Assembly: GCF_035497915.1 (NCBI RefSeq) | Contig: NZ_DATJCS010000010.1 | Span: 4,649 to 68,648 of the forward strand | Reading direction: 5' to 3' | Length of the DNA stretch: 64,000 bases | DNA from: Serpens sp035497915 | Lineage (GTDB): Bacteria; Pseudomonadota; Gammaproteobacteria; Pseudomonadales; Pseudomonadaceae | Part shown: positions 20,446-31,310 of the stretch, piece after piece | Layout of the letters: each line of letters starts with the position of its first letter | How positions within the stretch are numbered: the stretch's first letter is position 1 | The notes under the pieces: generated by a model | Databases searched by the model: none | Told to the model about the DNA's origin: nothing | What the model saw: the letters and a program-made list of their open reading frames with translations, nothing else | Made by a program: the position numbers and the translations under genes

Positions 20446-20474
20446 TTGATAAAACGGTACCCGTCAAAGATACT
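20446..20474 (+). promoter_or_regulatory. Sigma-70 promoter for fimV
   Basis: -35 TTGATA (20446-20451), 17-bp spacer, -10 GATACT (20469-20474). The leader to the fimV ATG is about 115 nt. The rest of the 315-bp gap after asd holds the asd terminator and nothing else recognisable. Confidence 0.6.
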
Positions 20475-20597
20475 TACCGAAATTTTCAAGGGCTTAACCC
20501 ACTTGACGCTAAGGTCGAGACAGGAAGCCGGCCTCGTTCTGGCCATAGAGGCGTGTCCGCCTCCTTGTCGCCAGAGGGAAAGTACAAGGAAACCAAT

Positions 20598-23363
20598 ATG
20601 GCTCGGATTCGCAAACTGGTGCTGGCAATTGCGGCTGCTTCGGCGCTTTCCTCCGGGGTCGCTCATGCGCTGGGATTGGGGGAAATTTCTCTACAATCGG
20701 CCCTGAACCAGCCTTTGGTTGCTGAAATCGAACTGTTGGATGTGCGGAGCCTGACTTCCACGGAAGTCATGCCATCGCTGGCCTCGGCGGAGGAGTTTCA
20801 GAGGGCCGGGGTCGACCGTCCCTTCTTCCTGAACGACCTGCAGTTCTCCCCGGTCATCACCGCCCAGGGCAAGAGCATCATCCGCATCAGTTCCAGCAAG
20901 CCGGTGCGCGAGCCCTATCTGAATTTCCTCGTCGAAGTGCACTGGCCGAGTGGTCGTGCGCTTCGCGAGTACACCGTGCTGCTCGATCCGCCGCTCTACA
21001 ACCCGCAGAACAGCGCGGATGTTGCACCGCAGCTGGCTGTCGCCGCGCCGACGGCCCAGCCGCAGAGTCAGTCCGCGGCCCGCGCGCCGCAGCCGACGCG
21101 TAGCGCACCGTCCACCGTGCGGCCCGTCGCGCCTCAGCCCGAGCGGCAGAGTGAATACCGTACGGTCGCCCATGACACGCTGTGGGAAATCGCCGCGCGT
21201 CATCAGCGTGGTAACGCCACGGTCCAGCAGACCATGCTGGCGATCCAGGATCTGAACCCCAGCGCCTTCATCAACGACAACATCAACCTGCTCAAGACCG
21301 GCCAGGTGCTGCGCCTGCCCGACGAGCAGCAGATCGCCGCCCGCACCCGCCGCGAAGCCATCGCCCGGGTTGCCGAGCAGAACGCTGCCTGGCAGGCCTG
21401 GCGACAGGCGCGCAGTCAGGTTGCCGGCGAACGCCAGCTGGACGCCACCCGGCGGACCGCCGCCGGCGCGGCGCCCGCGCAGGTGGAGCTTGGCGACAGC
21501 CTGCGACTGGTCGCCGGCAGCGAGGGTCGTTCGGCAGAGGGTCAGGATGCCGGCAACGCCGACGCAATGGCCGACAAGCTGGCGGTGGCCCAGGAGAACC
21601 TGGACACCTCCCGGCGCGCCAGTGCGGAACTCGAAGGCCGCATGGGTGATCTGCAGAGCCAGCTGGACAAGCTGCAGCGCCTGATCGAACTGAAGGACAG
21701 CCGGCTGGCCCGTCTGCAGTCCCGCCTGGCGGAGGAGGAGCAGGCAGCCCAACAGGCTCCTGAGGCCACCACTGAACCGGCGCCTGCCGCATCCGAGGCG
21801 CCGCAGCAGAACCCGGCGGCGTCGGACCAGCCAGTGGCGGCGCCGGAGGAGGCGCGCAGCGATGATGCTGCGCCCGGCGCCTCTGCGGCGCCGCTGCAAA
21901 GTGTGATCGAACAGCCGGCCCCTGCGCCGGCTGAAGTGCTTCAGAGCGTCGTGCCCGTCGTCGATCCGGCCCAGCCGGCGGCGAACGAGTCCGGCCTGCA
22001 GGGCTATGTCGACCGCCTGCTGGCCGATCCGCTCCTGCTGGGCGCCATTGGCGGCGGCAGCCTGCTGGCGCTGCTGCTGGCCCTGATGGCGCTGTCCCGC
22101 CGCAATGCGCTCAAGGAGGCCGAGCTGCAGGAAGGGCTCGGGCTGAGCGATGACGATCAGGCATTCAGTGAGGAGCTGGCGCTGCCCAGCAGCAGCTTCG
22201 ACGATCTCGGCGGGGTTTCCCGCAACGGCAAGTCGGGCGCCAAGGCGGATGAAGCGGTCGATGTGCTGGGCGAGGCCAACATCTACATCGCTTACGGCCG
22301 TTTCAACCAGGCCGCCGAGCTGCTGCTCAATACCCTGGATGAGCAGCCCGAGCGTCGGGACCTGCGCCTGAAGCTGATGGAAGTGTTCGCCGAACAGGGC
22401 GACCGCGCCGGCTTCCAGCAGCAGGAAGCCGAACTGCGTGAAGTCGGCGGCGCCGACAGCGAAATCCGCCAGTTGAAGAGCCGTTATCCGGACATCGCCC
22501 AGGCGCCGGTTGCCGCCCCGGTCGCGGCCGGGGCGTTGGCCGTCGGCGCAACCGCTGGAGCGGTCGCCCTGACTGACTGGCAGGATACGCAGGAGGAGCC
22601 GCTGCCCAGCCTGGACGAGCTGAGCTTCGATGACGAGCTGCAGGTGTCCGCGCCGCTGGCCGCGCCGACTGCGTCGAACGATTTCGACAAGCCTCTGCCG
22701 GATTTCGATGCGCTGGACTTCGATCTGCAGCTGGATAGCGAGCCGAGTCTGGGCGACCTGCCGGTTGCCGAACCGGTGGCGCCGGCGAGCGTGCCCGCGG
22801 ACAAGCCGGTCGAGCCCGAGCCCGAAGCACTGTCCGACCTGGAATTCACCCTGGACGACCCGTTCGAGTCGCTGGAATCCTTCGACGACGAAGGCGTCGA
22901 GAACGAGGACGACCTGCCCGAGCTCGAGTTGCCGACGCTGAACGCCATCGAGACGCCCGGGCGCGAGGCCGAACTGTCGATGTTGCCGGAGGATTTCGAT
23001 CTCTCCCTGGCCGAGGCCGAGCAGCTGCTGTCCGGTGATGAGCCGGAGCCGTCGGCGGTGGATGATTTCGAGGCCGAGCTGGAGCGCGTGAACGCCCAGC
23101 TGGACACCCTCACCGACGAACTGGAAATGCCCGCCGTCGAGCCGCCGCCGTTCGACATCACGGATCTGGGACCGCTGGAGGACGATGAAGATTTCGACTT
23201 CCTCTCCGGCACCAACGAAACCGCCACCAAGCTTGACCTGGCCCGTGCGTACATCGACATGGGCGACAGCGAGGGCGCCCGAGACATCCTCGATGAGGTG
23301 CTGGGCGAAGGTGACGATAGTCAGAAAAACGAAGCGCGAGAGCTGATGGCCCGCCTGAGCTGA
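20598..23363 (+). CDS. fimV: Polar hub protein FimV
   Basis: 921-residue inner-membrane scaffold that recruits pole-localised machinery: type IV pilus and type II secretion assembly, and cAMP signalling through PilZ/FimL partners. A signal-peptide-like N terminus (about 25 residues, ending VAHALG) is followed by the conserved FimV N-terminal domain and a peptidoglycan-binding LysM domain (about 185-240, RTVAHDTLWEIAARHQRG). Then come a low-complexity/coiled-coil region (about 380-450), one transmembrane helix (about 479-500), a long acidic cytoplasmic part, and the C-terminal FimV domain ending DMGDSEGARDILDEVL. Start ATG 20598 after AAGGA; the upstream in-frame extension is leader. truA follows 3 nt after the stop. 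Confidence 0.96.
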   Translation: MARIRKLVLAIAAASALSSGVAHALGLGEISLQSALNQPLVAEIELLDVRSLTSTEVMPSLASAEEFQRAGVDRPFFLNDLQFSPVITAQGKSIIRISSSKPVREPYLNFLVEVHWPSGRALREYTVLLDPPLYNPQNSADVAPQLAVAAPTAQPQSQSAARAPQPTRSAPSTVRPVAPQPERQSEYRTVAHDTLWEIAARHQRGNATVQQTMLAIQDLNPSAFINDNINLLKTGQVLRLPDEQQIAARTRREAIARVAEQNAAWQAWRQARSQVAGERQLDATRRTAAGAAPAQVELGDSLRLVAGSEGRSAEGQDAGNADAMADKLAVAQENLDTSRRASAELEGRMGDLQSQLDKLQRLIELKDSRLARLQSRLAEEEQAAQQAPEATTEPAPAASEAPQQNPAASDQPVAAPEEARSDDAAPGASAAPLQSVIEQPAPAPAEVLQSVVPVVDPAQPAANESGLQGYVDRLLADPLLLGAIGGGSLLALLLALMALSRRNALKEAELQEGLGLSDDDQAFSEELALPSSSFDDLGGVSRNGKSGAKADEAVDVLGEANIYIAYGRFNQAAELLLNTLDEQPERRDLRLKLMEVFAEQGDRAGFQQQEAELREVGGADSEIRQLKSRYPDIAQAPVAAPVAAGALAVGATAGAVALTDWQDTQEEPLPSLDELSFDDELQVSAPLAAPTASNDFDKPLPDFDALDFDLQLDSEPSLGDLPVAEPVAPASVPADKPVEPEPEALSDLEFTLDDPFESLESFDDEGVENEDDLPELELPTLNAIETPGREAELSMLPEDFDLSLAEAEQLLSGDEPEPSAVDDFEAELERVNAQLDTLTDELEMPAVEPPPFDITDLGPLEDDEDFDFLSGTNETATKLDLARAYIDMGDSEGARDILDEVLGEGDDSQKNEARELMARLS

Positions 23364-23366
23364 TAG

Positions 23367-24224
23367 ATGACCCAAGCAGTAGTAGCAGTATCACCAGCGG
23401 CAGCCGAAGTGGCTGCCGCTGGCGTTTACAGGATCGCCCTGGGCGTGGAGTACAAGGGGTCGCGTTATCGCGGCTGGCAGCGCCAGCGTGAGGGTGTGCC
23501 CTCCGTCCAGGAGACGCTGGAGCGTGCATTGAGTGAGGTGGCCGCAGAGCCGATCACCCTCGAGTGCGCCGGGCGCACCGATGCTTCCGTGCACGCCAGT
23601 GGTCAGGTGGTGCATTTCGATACGCGTGTCGAGCGGCCGCTGATCGCCTGGGTAATGGGTGCCAACGCCAATCTGCCCGGCGATATCAGTGTCTGCTGGG
23701 CGAAGGTGATGCCGGCTGATTTTCATGCGCGCTTCAAGGCCTGTGCGCGCCGTTACCGCTATGTGATCTACAACGATCCGGTGCGTCCCGCCCATATGGC
23801 CGAGGAGGTCACCTGGAACCATCGCCCGCTGGATGTGGCGCGCATGCGCGAGGCGGCCCGCCTGTTGGTGGGTACCCATGATTTCAGCTCATTCCGTGCC
23901 TTGAAGTGCCAGGCCAAGTCGCCGATCAAGACGGTTCACCACCTGAACGTGATCGAGCATGGCCGCTTCATTGTCCTCGATGTGCGCGCCAACGCCTTCC
24001 TGCACCACATGGTGCGCAACTTCGCCGGCGTGCTGATGACTATCGGTGCCGGTGAGCGTCCGGTGGAGTGGATCAGCGAGATCCTTGCAGCCCGGGACCG
24101 GCGTGCCGGCGGCGTCACCGCGCATCCGTATGGTCTGTACCTGGTGCAGGTCGAATACCCTGAGCCGTTCGAGCTGCCGCAGCGTTACCTCGGGCCGCAT
24201 TTCCTCTCCGCCCTGCCGGACTGA
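23367..24224 (+). CDS. truA: tRNA pseudouridine(38-40) synthase TruA
   Basis: Modifies U38-U40 in the anticodon stem of several tRNAs. 285 residues. The catalytic Asp is residue 72 in GRTDASVHASGQVVHF; further family blocks are VEYKGSRYRGWQRQ, NAFLHHMVRNFAG and the C-terminal APE-like region. ATG 23367 gives an extra N-terminal stretch of about 17 residues before the conserved GVYRIALGVEY; a shorter start cannot be excluded because no clear ribosome site is seen. It lies almost immediately behind fimV and so is probably cotranscribed. Confidence 0.96.
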   Translation: MTQAVVAVSPAAAEVAAAGVYRIALGVEYKGSRYRGWQRQREGVPSVQETLERALSEVAAEPITLECAGRTDASVHASGQVVHFDTRVERPLIAWVMGANANLPGDISVCWAKVMPADFHARFKACARRYRYVIYNDPVRPAHMAEEVTWNHRPLDVARMREAARLLVGTHDFSSFRALKCQAKSPIKTVHHLNVIEHGRFIVLDVRANAFLHHMVRNFAGVLMTIGAGERPVEWISEILAARDRRAGGVTAHPYGLYLVQVEYPEPFELPQRYLGPHFLSALPD

Positions 24225-24275
24225 CACGGGTCGCTGGCGCTGCTACCATCCAGCCCTGTTTCAAAGGAGCCTATC

Positions 24276-24905
24276 GTGGTCGTTCGCAGCAAGATCTGTG
24301 GCATTACCCGCATCGAGGACGCGCTGCTCGCCGCCGAGGCGGGTGCCGACGCCATCGGGCTGGTGTTCTACGACAAGAGCCCGCGCGCCGTGGATGTGCG
24401 CCAGGCGCGCGCCATCCTGGCGGCGCTGCCGCCGTTCGTGACCAGTGTCGGCCTGTTCGTCAACGCCAGCCGCTGCTTCATCGGCGAGGTGCTGGATGCC
24501 GTGCCGCTGGACCTCCTGCAGTTCCACGGTGATGAAACCCCGGAGCAGTGCGAAGGGCACGGTCGTCCCTGGTTCAAGGCGCTGCGCGTGCGTCCGGGTG
24601 ACGACCTGCGCGCCGAGGCCGCCCGGTTCAGCGGCGCGCGGGCGATCCTGCTGGACGCCTACGTGCCCGGCGTGCCAGGTGGCACGGGCGAGCGCTTCGA
24701 CTGGAAGCTGATTCCCGCCGACCTGCCCCGGCCGCTGATCCTGGCCGGCGGGCTGACGCCCGACAATGTGGCCGAGGCCATTTCCTCGGTGCGCCCTTAC
24801 GGCGTGGATGTCAGTGGTGGGGTGGAAGCCTCCAGGGGCATCAAGGACGCCGCAAAGGTGGCGGCGTTCATCCAGCGCGTGCGCGAGGCTGGCAACGGCA
24901 TGTGA
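24276..24905 (+). CDS. trpF: Phosphoribosylanthranilate isomerase
   Basis: Amadori rearrangement in tryptophan synthesis; 209-residue (beta-alpha)8 barrel. The catalytic Cys is in KICGITRIEDA (residues 6-16) and the catalytic Asp in GVDVSGGVEASRG; LFVNAS and LLQFHGDE are also conserved. GTG start at 24276, with AAAGGAG 6-7 nt upstream. As in other pseudomonads, trpF sits alone in the fimV-truA-trpF-accD series, away from other trp genes. The gap of 141 bp to accD shows no terminator. Confidence 0.96.
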   Translation: MVVRSKICGITRIEDALLAAEAGADAIGLVFYDKSPRAVDVRQARAILAALPPFVTSVGLFVNASRCFIGEVLDAVPLDLLQFHGDETPEQCEGHGRPWFKALRVRPGDDLRAEAARFSGARAILLDAYVPGVPGGTGERFDWKLIPADLPRPLILAGGLTPDNVAEAISSVRPYGVDVSGGVEASRGIKDAAKVAAFIQRVREAGNGM

Positions 24906-25046
24906 CGAGCGCGATGGCTCGGCCGTCTTTAGCTCCAATCGTCGGCAGAACCGAGACCCCGGGCGGGCCCGGGCTTGTGTCGGCAAATACTGAGAATTCA
25001 CCCCTGGCGTGCAACGTCTCGGGTATCGAAGCTGCGGAGAACAATG

Positions 25047-25931
25047 ATGAGCAACTGGCTGGTAGACAAGCTGATCCCTTCGATCATGCGTTCCGAGGTT
25101 ACGAAGAGCTCGGTTCCGGAAGGTCTGTGGCACAAGTGCCCGTCCTGCGATGCGGTGCTGTACAAGCCCGAGCTGGAAAAGAACCTGGACGTCTGCCCCA
25201 AGTGCAACCACCACATGCGCATCAATGCGCGCACCCGCCTGAACATGTTCCTGGACCCGGAAGGCCGCGAGGAGCTGGGCGTGGACCTGGAACCGGTGGA
25301 CCGTCTGAAGTTCCGCGACAGCAAGAAATACAAGGACCGCCTGGTGGCCGCCCAGCGCGACACCGGCGAGAAGGACGCCCTGGTGGCCATGCGTGGCCAG
25401 CTGCAGGGCATGCCGATCGTGGCGGCCGCCTTCGAGTTCTCCTTCATGGGCGGTTCCATGGGCTCGATCGTCGGTGAGCGCTTCGTGCGTGCCGCCAACG
25501 TGGCCCTGGAGCAGCGCATTCCCTTCGTGTGCTTCTCCGCCTCGGGTGGCGCGCGCATGCAGGAAGCGCTGATCTCCCTGATGCAGATGGCCAAGACTTC
25601 CGCCGCGCTGGCGCGCCTGCGCGAGGAAGGCATCCCCTTCGTCTCGGTGCTGACCGACCCGGTCTACGGCGGCGTGTCCGCCAGTCTGGCCATGCTCGGC
25701 GATGTCATCGTCAGCGAGCCGCGCGCCCTGATCGGCTTCGCCGGTCCGCGCGTGATCGAGCAGACCGTGCGCGAGAAGCTGCCGGAAGGCTTCCAGCGCG
25801 GCGAGTTCCTGCTGGCCCATGGCGCCATCGACCTGATCATCCCGCGCCATGAGCTGCGCGAGCGCCTGGCCCGTCTGCTGGCCCAGTTCATGAATCTGCC
25901 GACTCCGGTGGAAGTGCCTCGCTACGCATGA
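25047..25931 (+). CDS. accD: Acetyl-CoA carboxylase, carboxyltransferase beta subunit
   Basis: Transfers carboxyl from biotin to acetyl-CoA, together with AccA, for fatty acid synthesis. 294 residues. An N-terminal zinc ribbon has Cys 31, 34, 50 and 53 (CPSC and CPKC), followed by the crotonase-like carboxyltransferase core (FSASGGARMQEALISLMQMAK; DPVYGGVSASLAMLGD; GFAGPRVIEQT). Of the two adjacent ATG codons, 25047 (MSNWLVDKL) is preferred: it is the family's N terminus and has 7-nt spacing from GGAG. Its stop overlaps the folC start by 4 nt (ATGA), implying translational coupling. Confidence 0.97.
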   Translation: MSNWLVDKLIPSIMRSEVTKSSVPEGLWHKCPSCDAVLYKPELEKNLDVCPKCNHHMRINARTRLNMFLDPEGREELGVDLEPVDRLKFRDSKKYKDRLVAAQRDTGEKDALVAMRGQLQGMPIVAAAFEFSFMGGSMGSIVGERFVRAANVALEQRIPFVCFSASGGARMQEALISLMQMAKTSAALARLREEGIPFVSVLTDPVYGGVSASLAMLGDVIVSEPRALIGFAGPRVIEQTVREKLPEGFQRGEFLLAHGAIDLIIPRHELRERLARLLAQFMNLPTPVEVPRYA

Positions 25932-27205
25932 AGACCCTCGCCGACTGGCTGAGCTACCTCGAACAGCTGCACCCCAGCGCCATCGACATGGGGCTGGAGC
26001 GCGCCGGTGAGGTGGCTCGGCGCCTCGGCCTGGGACGGCCCGCATCCACGGTGATCACGGTCACCGGCACCAACGGCAAGGGCTCCACCTGCGCGCTGCT
26101 GGCCGCGCTGTTGCGCGCGCAGGGGCATCGCGTGGGCGCCTACAGTTCGCCGCACCTGCTGCGCTACAACGAGCGGGTGCGCATCGACGATCGGGATGCC
26201 AGCGATGCCGACCTGTGTGCCGCCTTCGCGGCGGTCGAGCAGGCGCGCGGCGAGATTTCCCTGACCTATTTCGAGATGGGCACCCTGGCGGCCTTCTGGC
26301 TGTTCGAGCGCGCCGCGCTGGACTTCGCCGTGCTGGAGGTGGGGCTGGGTGGGCGGCTGGACGCCGTCAACCTGGTGGACGCCGATCTGGCACTGGTGAC
26401 CAGCATCGCCGTGGATCACAGCGAATGGCTGGGCGACAGCCGCGAGTCGGTGGCCGTCGAGAAGGCGGGCATCTTCCGCGCCGGCAAGCCGGCACTCTGC
26501 GGCGATCCGCAACCGCCGGCCGTGCTGGAACAGCGCGCCGCCGCGCTGGGCGCACCCTTCTGGCAGCGCGGCCGGGATTTCGACCTGAGCATCGGGGCCG
26601 AGCGCTGGCACTGGCGGGGCCAGGATGCACACGGCGCGGCCCTGGCGCTGCGCGATCTGCCCCTGTTGAACCTGCCGATGCAGAATGCCGCCCTGGCGCT
26701 GCAGGCCTACGCATTGCTCGATCAGCCGTGGCAGCCGGAGCGCCTGCAGCAGGCGCTGCGCGAGGCGCGTGTCACCGGGCGCCTGGATCGTCGCACGTTG
26801 CGCCATCACGGGCGACGCGTGTCGCTGCTGCTGGATGTCGGCCATAATCCCCACGCCGCCGCCTACCTCGCCGAGCGGCTGGAAACGCTCACGGGACGCC
26901 GCCTGGCGGTGTTTGGCCTGCTGGCCGACAAGGACCTGGAGGGCGTGCTCGACCCGCTGCTGGCCAAGATTGACCGCTGGGCCGTGGCCGACCTGCCCAC
27001 GCCACGCACGCGCAGTGGCGCGGTGCTGGAAGCCGCGTTGCGCGCGCGGGGTGCGCAGGCCGCCAGCTATCCGTCGATCGGCGCGGCGCTGGATGCCTGT
27101 TGCGCCGAAGCGGGTGAGGGTGACGAGGTGCTGGTGTTCGGATCGTTCTACAGCGTGGCCGCAGCCCTGGAGTGGCTCGACCAGGCGGGATGCGAAGACA
27201 GCTGA
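25928..27205 (+). CDS. folC: Dihydrofolate synthase / folylpolyglutamate synthase
   Basis: Bifunctional Mur-ligase-family enzyme that adds glutamate to dihydropteroate and to folates. 425 residues. The N terminus has the Mur-type P-loop TGTNGKGSTCALL (about residues 40-52), then YSSPHLLRYNERVRI, the catalytic-domain LEVGLGGRLDAVN and SIAVDHSEWLG. The C-terminal ligase domain contains DVGHNPHAAAYLAERL and LVFGSFYSVAAALEWL. Start ATG 25928 overlaps the accD stop. It is followed by the SPOR gene, 32 nt later. Confidence 0.97.
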   Translation: MKTLADWLSYLEQLHPSAIDMGLERAGEVARRLGLGRPASTVITVTGTNGKGSTCALLAALLRAQGHRVGAYSSPHLLRYNERVRIDDRDASDADLCAAFAAVEQARGEISLTYFEMGTLAAFWLFERAALDFAVLEVGLGGRLDAVNLVDADLALVTSIAVDHSEWLGDSRESVAVEKAGIFRAGKPALCGDPQPPAVLEQRAAALGAPFWQRGRDFDLSIGAERWHWRGQDAHGAALALRDLPLLNLPMQNAALALQAYALLDQPWQPERLQQALREARVTGRLDRRTLRHHGRRVSLLLDVGHNPHAAAYLAERLETLTGRRLAVFGLLADKDLEGVLDPLLAKIDRWAVADLPTPRTRSGAVLEAALRARGAQAASYPSIGAALDACCAEAGEGDEVLVFGSFYSVAAALEWLDQAGCEDS

Positions 27206-27237
27206 TCGCGCCGTCGCGCTGAACCAAGGAGTGTGAG

Positions 27238-27843
27238 ATGGCTTTGCTGGACCGGGGACTCAAGCAACGAATCGTCGGCGCGCTGGTGCTGGTGGCGCTG
27301 GCGGTGATCTTCCTGCCCATGCTGCTGACCCGTGAGGACGAGTTGCGGCATGTGCGGGTCGAGGCGCCGCCCATGCCGCCGATGCCGGCACTGCCGGACA
27401 TCCGCACGGTGCCGGTCCCGATTCCCGAGCCCCTGCCGGATGAGCCGGTGCCGGCCGAGCCGGCCGCACCGATCGGTGCGCTGCCGCTGCCGCCGGTCAG
27501 TTCCGCCGAGCCGCGTGTCACGCCCGCTCCCGCGCCGAAGGCCGCCGCCGAACCGGCGCCGGCGGTGCGCAAGGCGCCCGAAGCGCGACTGGATGCCAAC
27601 AACCTGCCGGTTACCTGGTCCGTGCAGCTGGCGAGTTTCAGCAATCGCGACAATGCGCTGAAACTGCAGAAAACCCTGCGCGCCCAGGGCTACAACGCCT
27701 ACGTGCGTACCTTCGAGAGCTGGAACCGGGTGTTCGTCGGACCGGTCATCGAGAGCGCCGAGGCCAAGCGCCTGCGCGACCAGTTGCATCGCCAGCACAA
27801 GCTGGACGGCAAGGTGGTGCGCTTCCAGCCCGAGCGCGGCTGA
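27238..27843 (+). CDS. SPOR-domain membrane protein (DedD-like)
   Basis: 201 residues. One N-terminal transmembrane helix (about residues 13-32, IVGALVLVALAVIFLPMLL), a proline-rich periplasmic linker (about 40-120), then a C-terminal SPOR domain (about 125-200, WSVQLASFSNRDNALKLQ). SPOR domains bind denuded septal peptidoglycan and target proteins to the division site; the position between folC and cvpA matches dedD of enterics. Start ATG 27238, with AAGGAG upstream. The symbol is left blank because DedD is assigned by synteny and architecture only. Confidence 0.9.
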   Translation: MALLDRGLKQRIVGALVLVALAVIFLPMLLTREDELRHVRVEAPPMPPMPALPDIRTVPVPIPEPLPDEPVPAEPAAPIGALPLPPVSSAEPRVTPAPAPKAAAEPAPAVRKAPEARLDANNLPVTWSVQLASFSNRDNALKLQKTLRAQGYNAYVRTFESWNRVFVGPVIESAEAKRLRDQLHRQHKLDGKVVRFQPERG

Positions 27844-27945
27844 CGAACACGCTGTCGAGGGCCTGCTGCATGCAGGCCGCTGCTTACCGCTGGCCAGCGG
27901 CTCTGTTAAAATGCCGGCCCCTTTTCCTCGCTGGCCTCCATCACC

Positions 27946-28479
27946 GTGTCGTTTTCCTGGGTCGATTGGGCAATCATCGCCGTCATACTGGTTTCCGGGT
28001 TGATCAGCCTCCGGCGCGGCTTCATCAAGGAAGCCCTGTCACTGGTCATCTGGATCGTTGCCGGCGCCATTGCCTGGCTGTTCGGTGGCGCGCTGGCCGA
28101 GCACCTGGGTGGCTATATCGAGACACCATCCGCGCGCACCATCGCCGCCTGCGCCATCCTGTTCGTGGCCACGCTGCTGGTCGGCGCGCTGATCAGCTTC
28201 CTGTTTGGCGAGCTGGTGCGCGCCACCGGCCTGACCGGCACCGACCGGCTGCTGGGCATGGTCTTCGGCGTGGCCCGTGGTGCGCTGCTGGTCGTGGTGC
28301 TGGTCGGGCTGCTCAGTCTGGCGCCGGTACAGCAGGACAACTGGTGGCGGGAGTCTTCCCTGGTACCGCACTTCCTGATGGTGGCGGACTGGTCCAAGAA
28401 CCTGATCCTCAACAACGTTGGTCAGTGGATGATCGAAGGTTCAGCCGCCGCGCAGCAATTCGGCGCGGCTGGTCGCTAA
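27946..28479 (+). CDS. cvpA: CvpA family inner-membrane protein
   Basis: 177 residues with four predicted transmembrane helices (about residues 5-22, 28-48, 65-83 and 103-122). Named for colicin V production; in enterics it lies before purF and has been linked to envelope stress tolerance, but its molecular role is unclear. N terminus MSFSWVDWAIIAVILVSG with the conserved RRGFIKEALSL after the first helix. GTG start at 27946; no strong ribosome site. A TTAAAATG sequence about 40 nt upstream could be a -10. It precedes purF as in many gammaproteobacteria. Confidence 0.93.
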   Translation: MSFSWVDWAIIAVILVSGLISLRRGFIKEALSLVIWIVAGAIAWLFGGALAEHLGGYIETPSARTIAACAILFVATLLVGALISFLFGELVRATGLTGTDRLLGMVFGVARGALLVVVLVGLLSLAPVQQDNWWRESSLVPHFLMVADWSKNLILNNVGQWMIEGSAAAQQFGAAGR

Positions 28480-28480
28480 C

Positions 28481-28498
28481 AGAGAGCCCTGGCTCTCT
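28481..28498 (+). other. Hairpin between cvpA and purF
   Basis: A 7-bp stem (28481-28487 with 28492-28498) and 4-nt loop, with no T tract after it. It ends 28 nt before the purF start; it may tune read-through but is not a clear terminator. Confidence 0.4.
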
Positions 28499-28526
28499 CC
28501 ATGATTCATGAGTGAGGTTGCGTCAC

Positions 28527-30032
<1,506 letters not shown>

Positions 30033-30044
30033 TCCGACGCACCC

Positions 30045-30084
30045 GGGCGGCGGCGCGGTCGCCGTGCCGAATGCGCCGCCACCC
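30045..30084 (+). other. Strong GC hairpin abutting the metZ ribosome site
   Basis: Arms 30045-30056 and 30073-30084 pair at 11 of 12 positions. The right arm ends one base before the metZ Shine-Dalgarno AAGGTG (30085-30090). No T tract, so it is either a purF processing/end structure or an element affecting metZ translation. Confidence 0.5.
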
Positions 30085-30097
30085 AAGGTGTAATGCA

Positions 30098-31309
30098 ATG
30101 ACGAAAGAATGGGATGCCGGCCGGCTCGACAGTGATCTGAGCGACGCGGGTCTGGATACCCTGGCGGTGCGTGCGGGACAGCACCGCACGCCCGAGGGTG
30201 AGCACAGCGAGGCGCTGTTCCTCTCCTCCAGCTACGTGTTCCGCAGCGCGGCCGATGCCGCCGCGCGCTTCGCCGGCGAACAGCCCGGCAATGTCTACTC
30301 CCGCTACACCAATCCCACGGTGCGCACCTTCGAGGAGCGCATCGCCGCCATGGAAGGGGCCGAGCAGGCGGTCGGCACCGCCTCCGGCATGGCAGCCATC
30401 CTCGCCATGGTGATGAGCCTGTGCAGCGCCGGCGACCATGTGCTGGTGTCGCGCAGCGTGTTTGGTTCCACCATCAGCCTGTTCGACAAGTACTTCAAGC
30501 GCTTCGGCATCACGGTGGACTACCCGCCGCTGGCCGACCTGGATGCCTGGGCGGCGGCCTGCAAGCCGAACACCAGGCTGTTCATCGTCGAATCGCCGTC
30601 CAACCCGCTGGCCGAGCTGGTGGACATCGCCGCACTGGCCGAAGTGGCCCACGCCCACGGCGCGCTGCTGGCGGTGGACAACTGCTTCTGCACCCCGGTG
30701 CTGCAGAAGCCGCTGGCGCTGGGCGCCGATATCGTCATCCACTCGGCCACCAAGTACATCGACGGCCAGGGTCGCTGCCTGGGCGGCGTGGTGGTCGGTT
30801 CCGCCAAGCTGATGCAGGAGGTGGTCGGCTTCCTGCGCACCGCCGGCCCGACGCTCAGCCCGTTCAACGCCTGGCTGTTCATCAAGGGCCTGGAAACCCT
30901 CAGGGTGCGCATGCAGGCCCACTGCGCCAGCGCCCAGGCCATCGCCGAGTGGCTGGAGCGGCAGCCGCAGGTCGAACGCGTCTACTACGCAGGCCTGCCC
31001 AGCCATCCGCAGCACGCGCTGGCCAAGCGTCAGCAGAGCGGTTTCGGTGCCGTGGTGAGCTTCGAGGTGAAGGGCGGCAAGGAGAACGCCTGGAAGGTGA
31101 TCGATGCGACCCGCATGATCTCCATCACCACCAACCTGGGCGACACCAAGACCACCATCGCGCACCCGGCCAGCACCTCCCACGGCCGCCTCAGTGCCGA
31201 GGCGCGCGCCGCCGCCGGGATCAGCGACAGCCTGATCCGTGTCGCCGTTGGCCTGGAAGACGTGGATGACATCCGCAACGACCTGGCTCGTGGGTTGGCG
31301 CTGATCTGA
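30098..31309 (+). CDS. metZ: O-succinylhomoserine sulfhydrylase
   Basis: PLP enzyme that makes homocysteine directly from O-succinylhomoserine and sulfide, the Pseudomonas route to methionine. 403 residues, Cys/Met metabolism family. Conserved blocks: YSRYTNPTVRTFEERIAAME, GTASGMAAI, DNCFCTPVLQKP, and the PLP Lys in SATKYIDGQGRCLGG; the C terminus has SLGD-like NLGDTKTTIAHPASTSH and RVAVGLEDVDDIRNDL. Start ATG 30098 (MTKEWDAGRLD), with AAGGTG upstream; a longer in-frame opening at 30071 lies inside the hairpin. The purF-metZ order matches P. aeruginosa. Confidence 0.96.
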   Translation: MTKEWDAGRLDSDLSDAGLDTLAVRAGQHRTPEGEHSEALFLSSSYVFRSAADAAARFAGEQPGNVYSRYTNPTVRTFEERIAAMEGAEQAVGTASGMAAILAMVMSLCSAGDHVLVSRSVFGSTISLFDKYFKRFGITVDYPPLADLDAWAAACKPNTRLFIVESPSNPLAELVDIAALAEVAHAHGALLAVDNCFCTPVLQKPLALGADIVIHSATKYIDGQGRCLGGVVVGSAKLMQEVVGFLRTAGPTLSPFNAWLFIKGLETLRVRMQAHCASAQAIAEWLERQPQVERVYYAGLPSHPQHALAKRQQSGFGAVVSFEVKGGKENAWKVIDATRMISITTNLGDTKTTIAHPASTSHGRLSAEARAAAGISDSLIRVAVGLEDVDDIRNDLARGLALI

Positions 31310-31310
31310 G

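Noticed and set aside
20691..23375. Minus-strand open frame of about 890 codons opposite fimV
   Set aside because: FimV is unambiguous on the plus strand; the opposite frame lacks any motif and reflects third-position GC bias.
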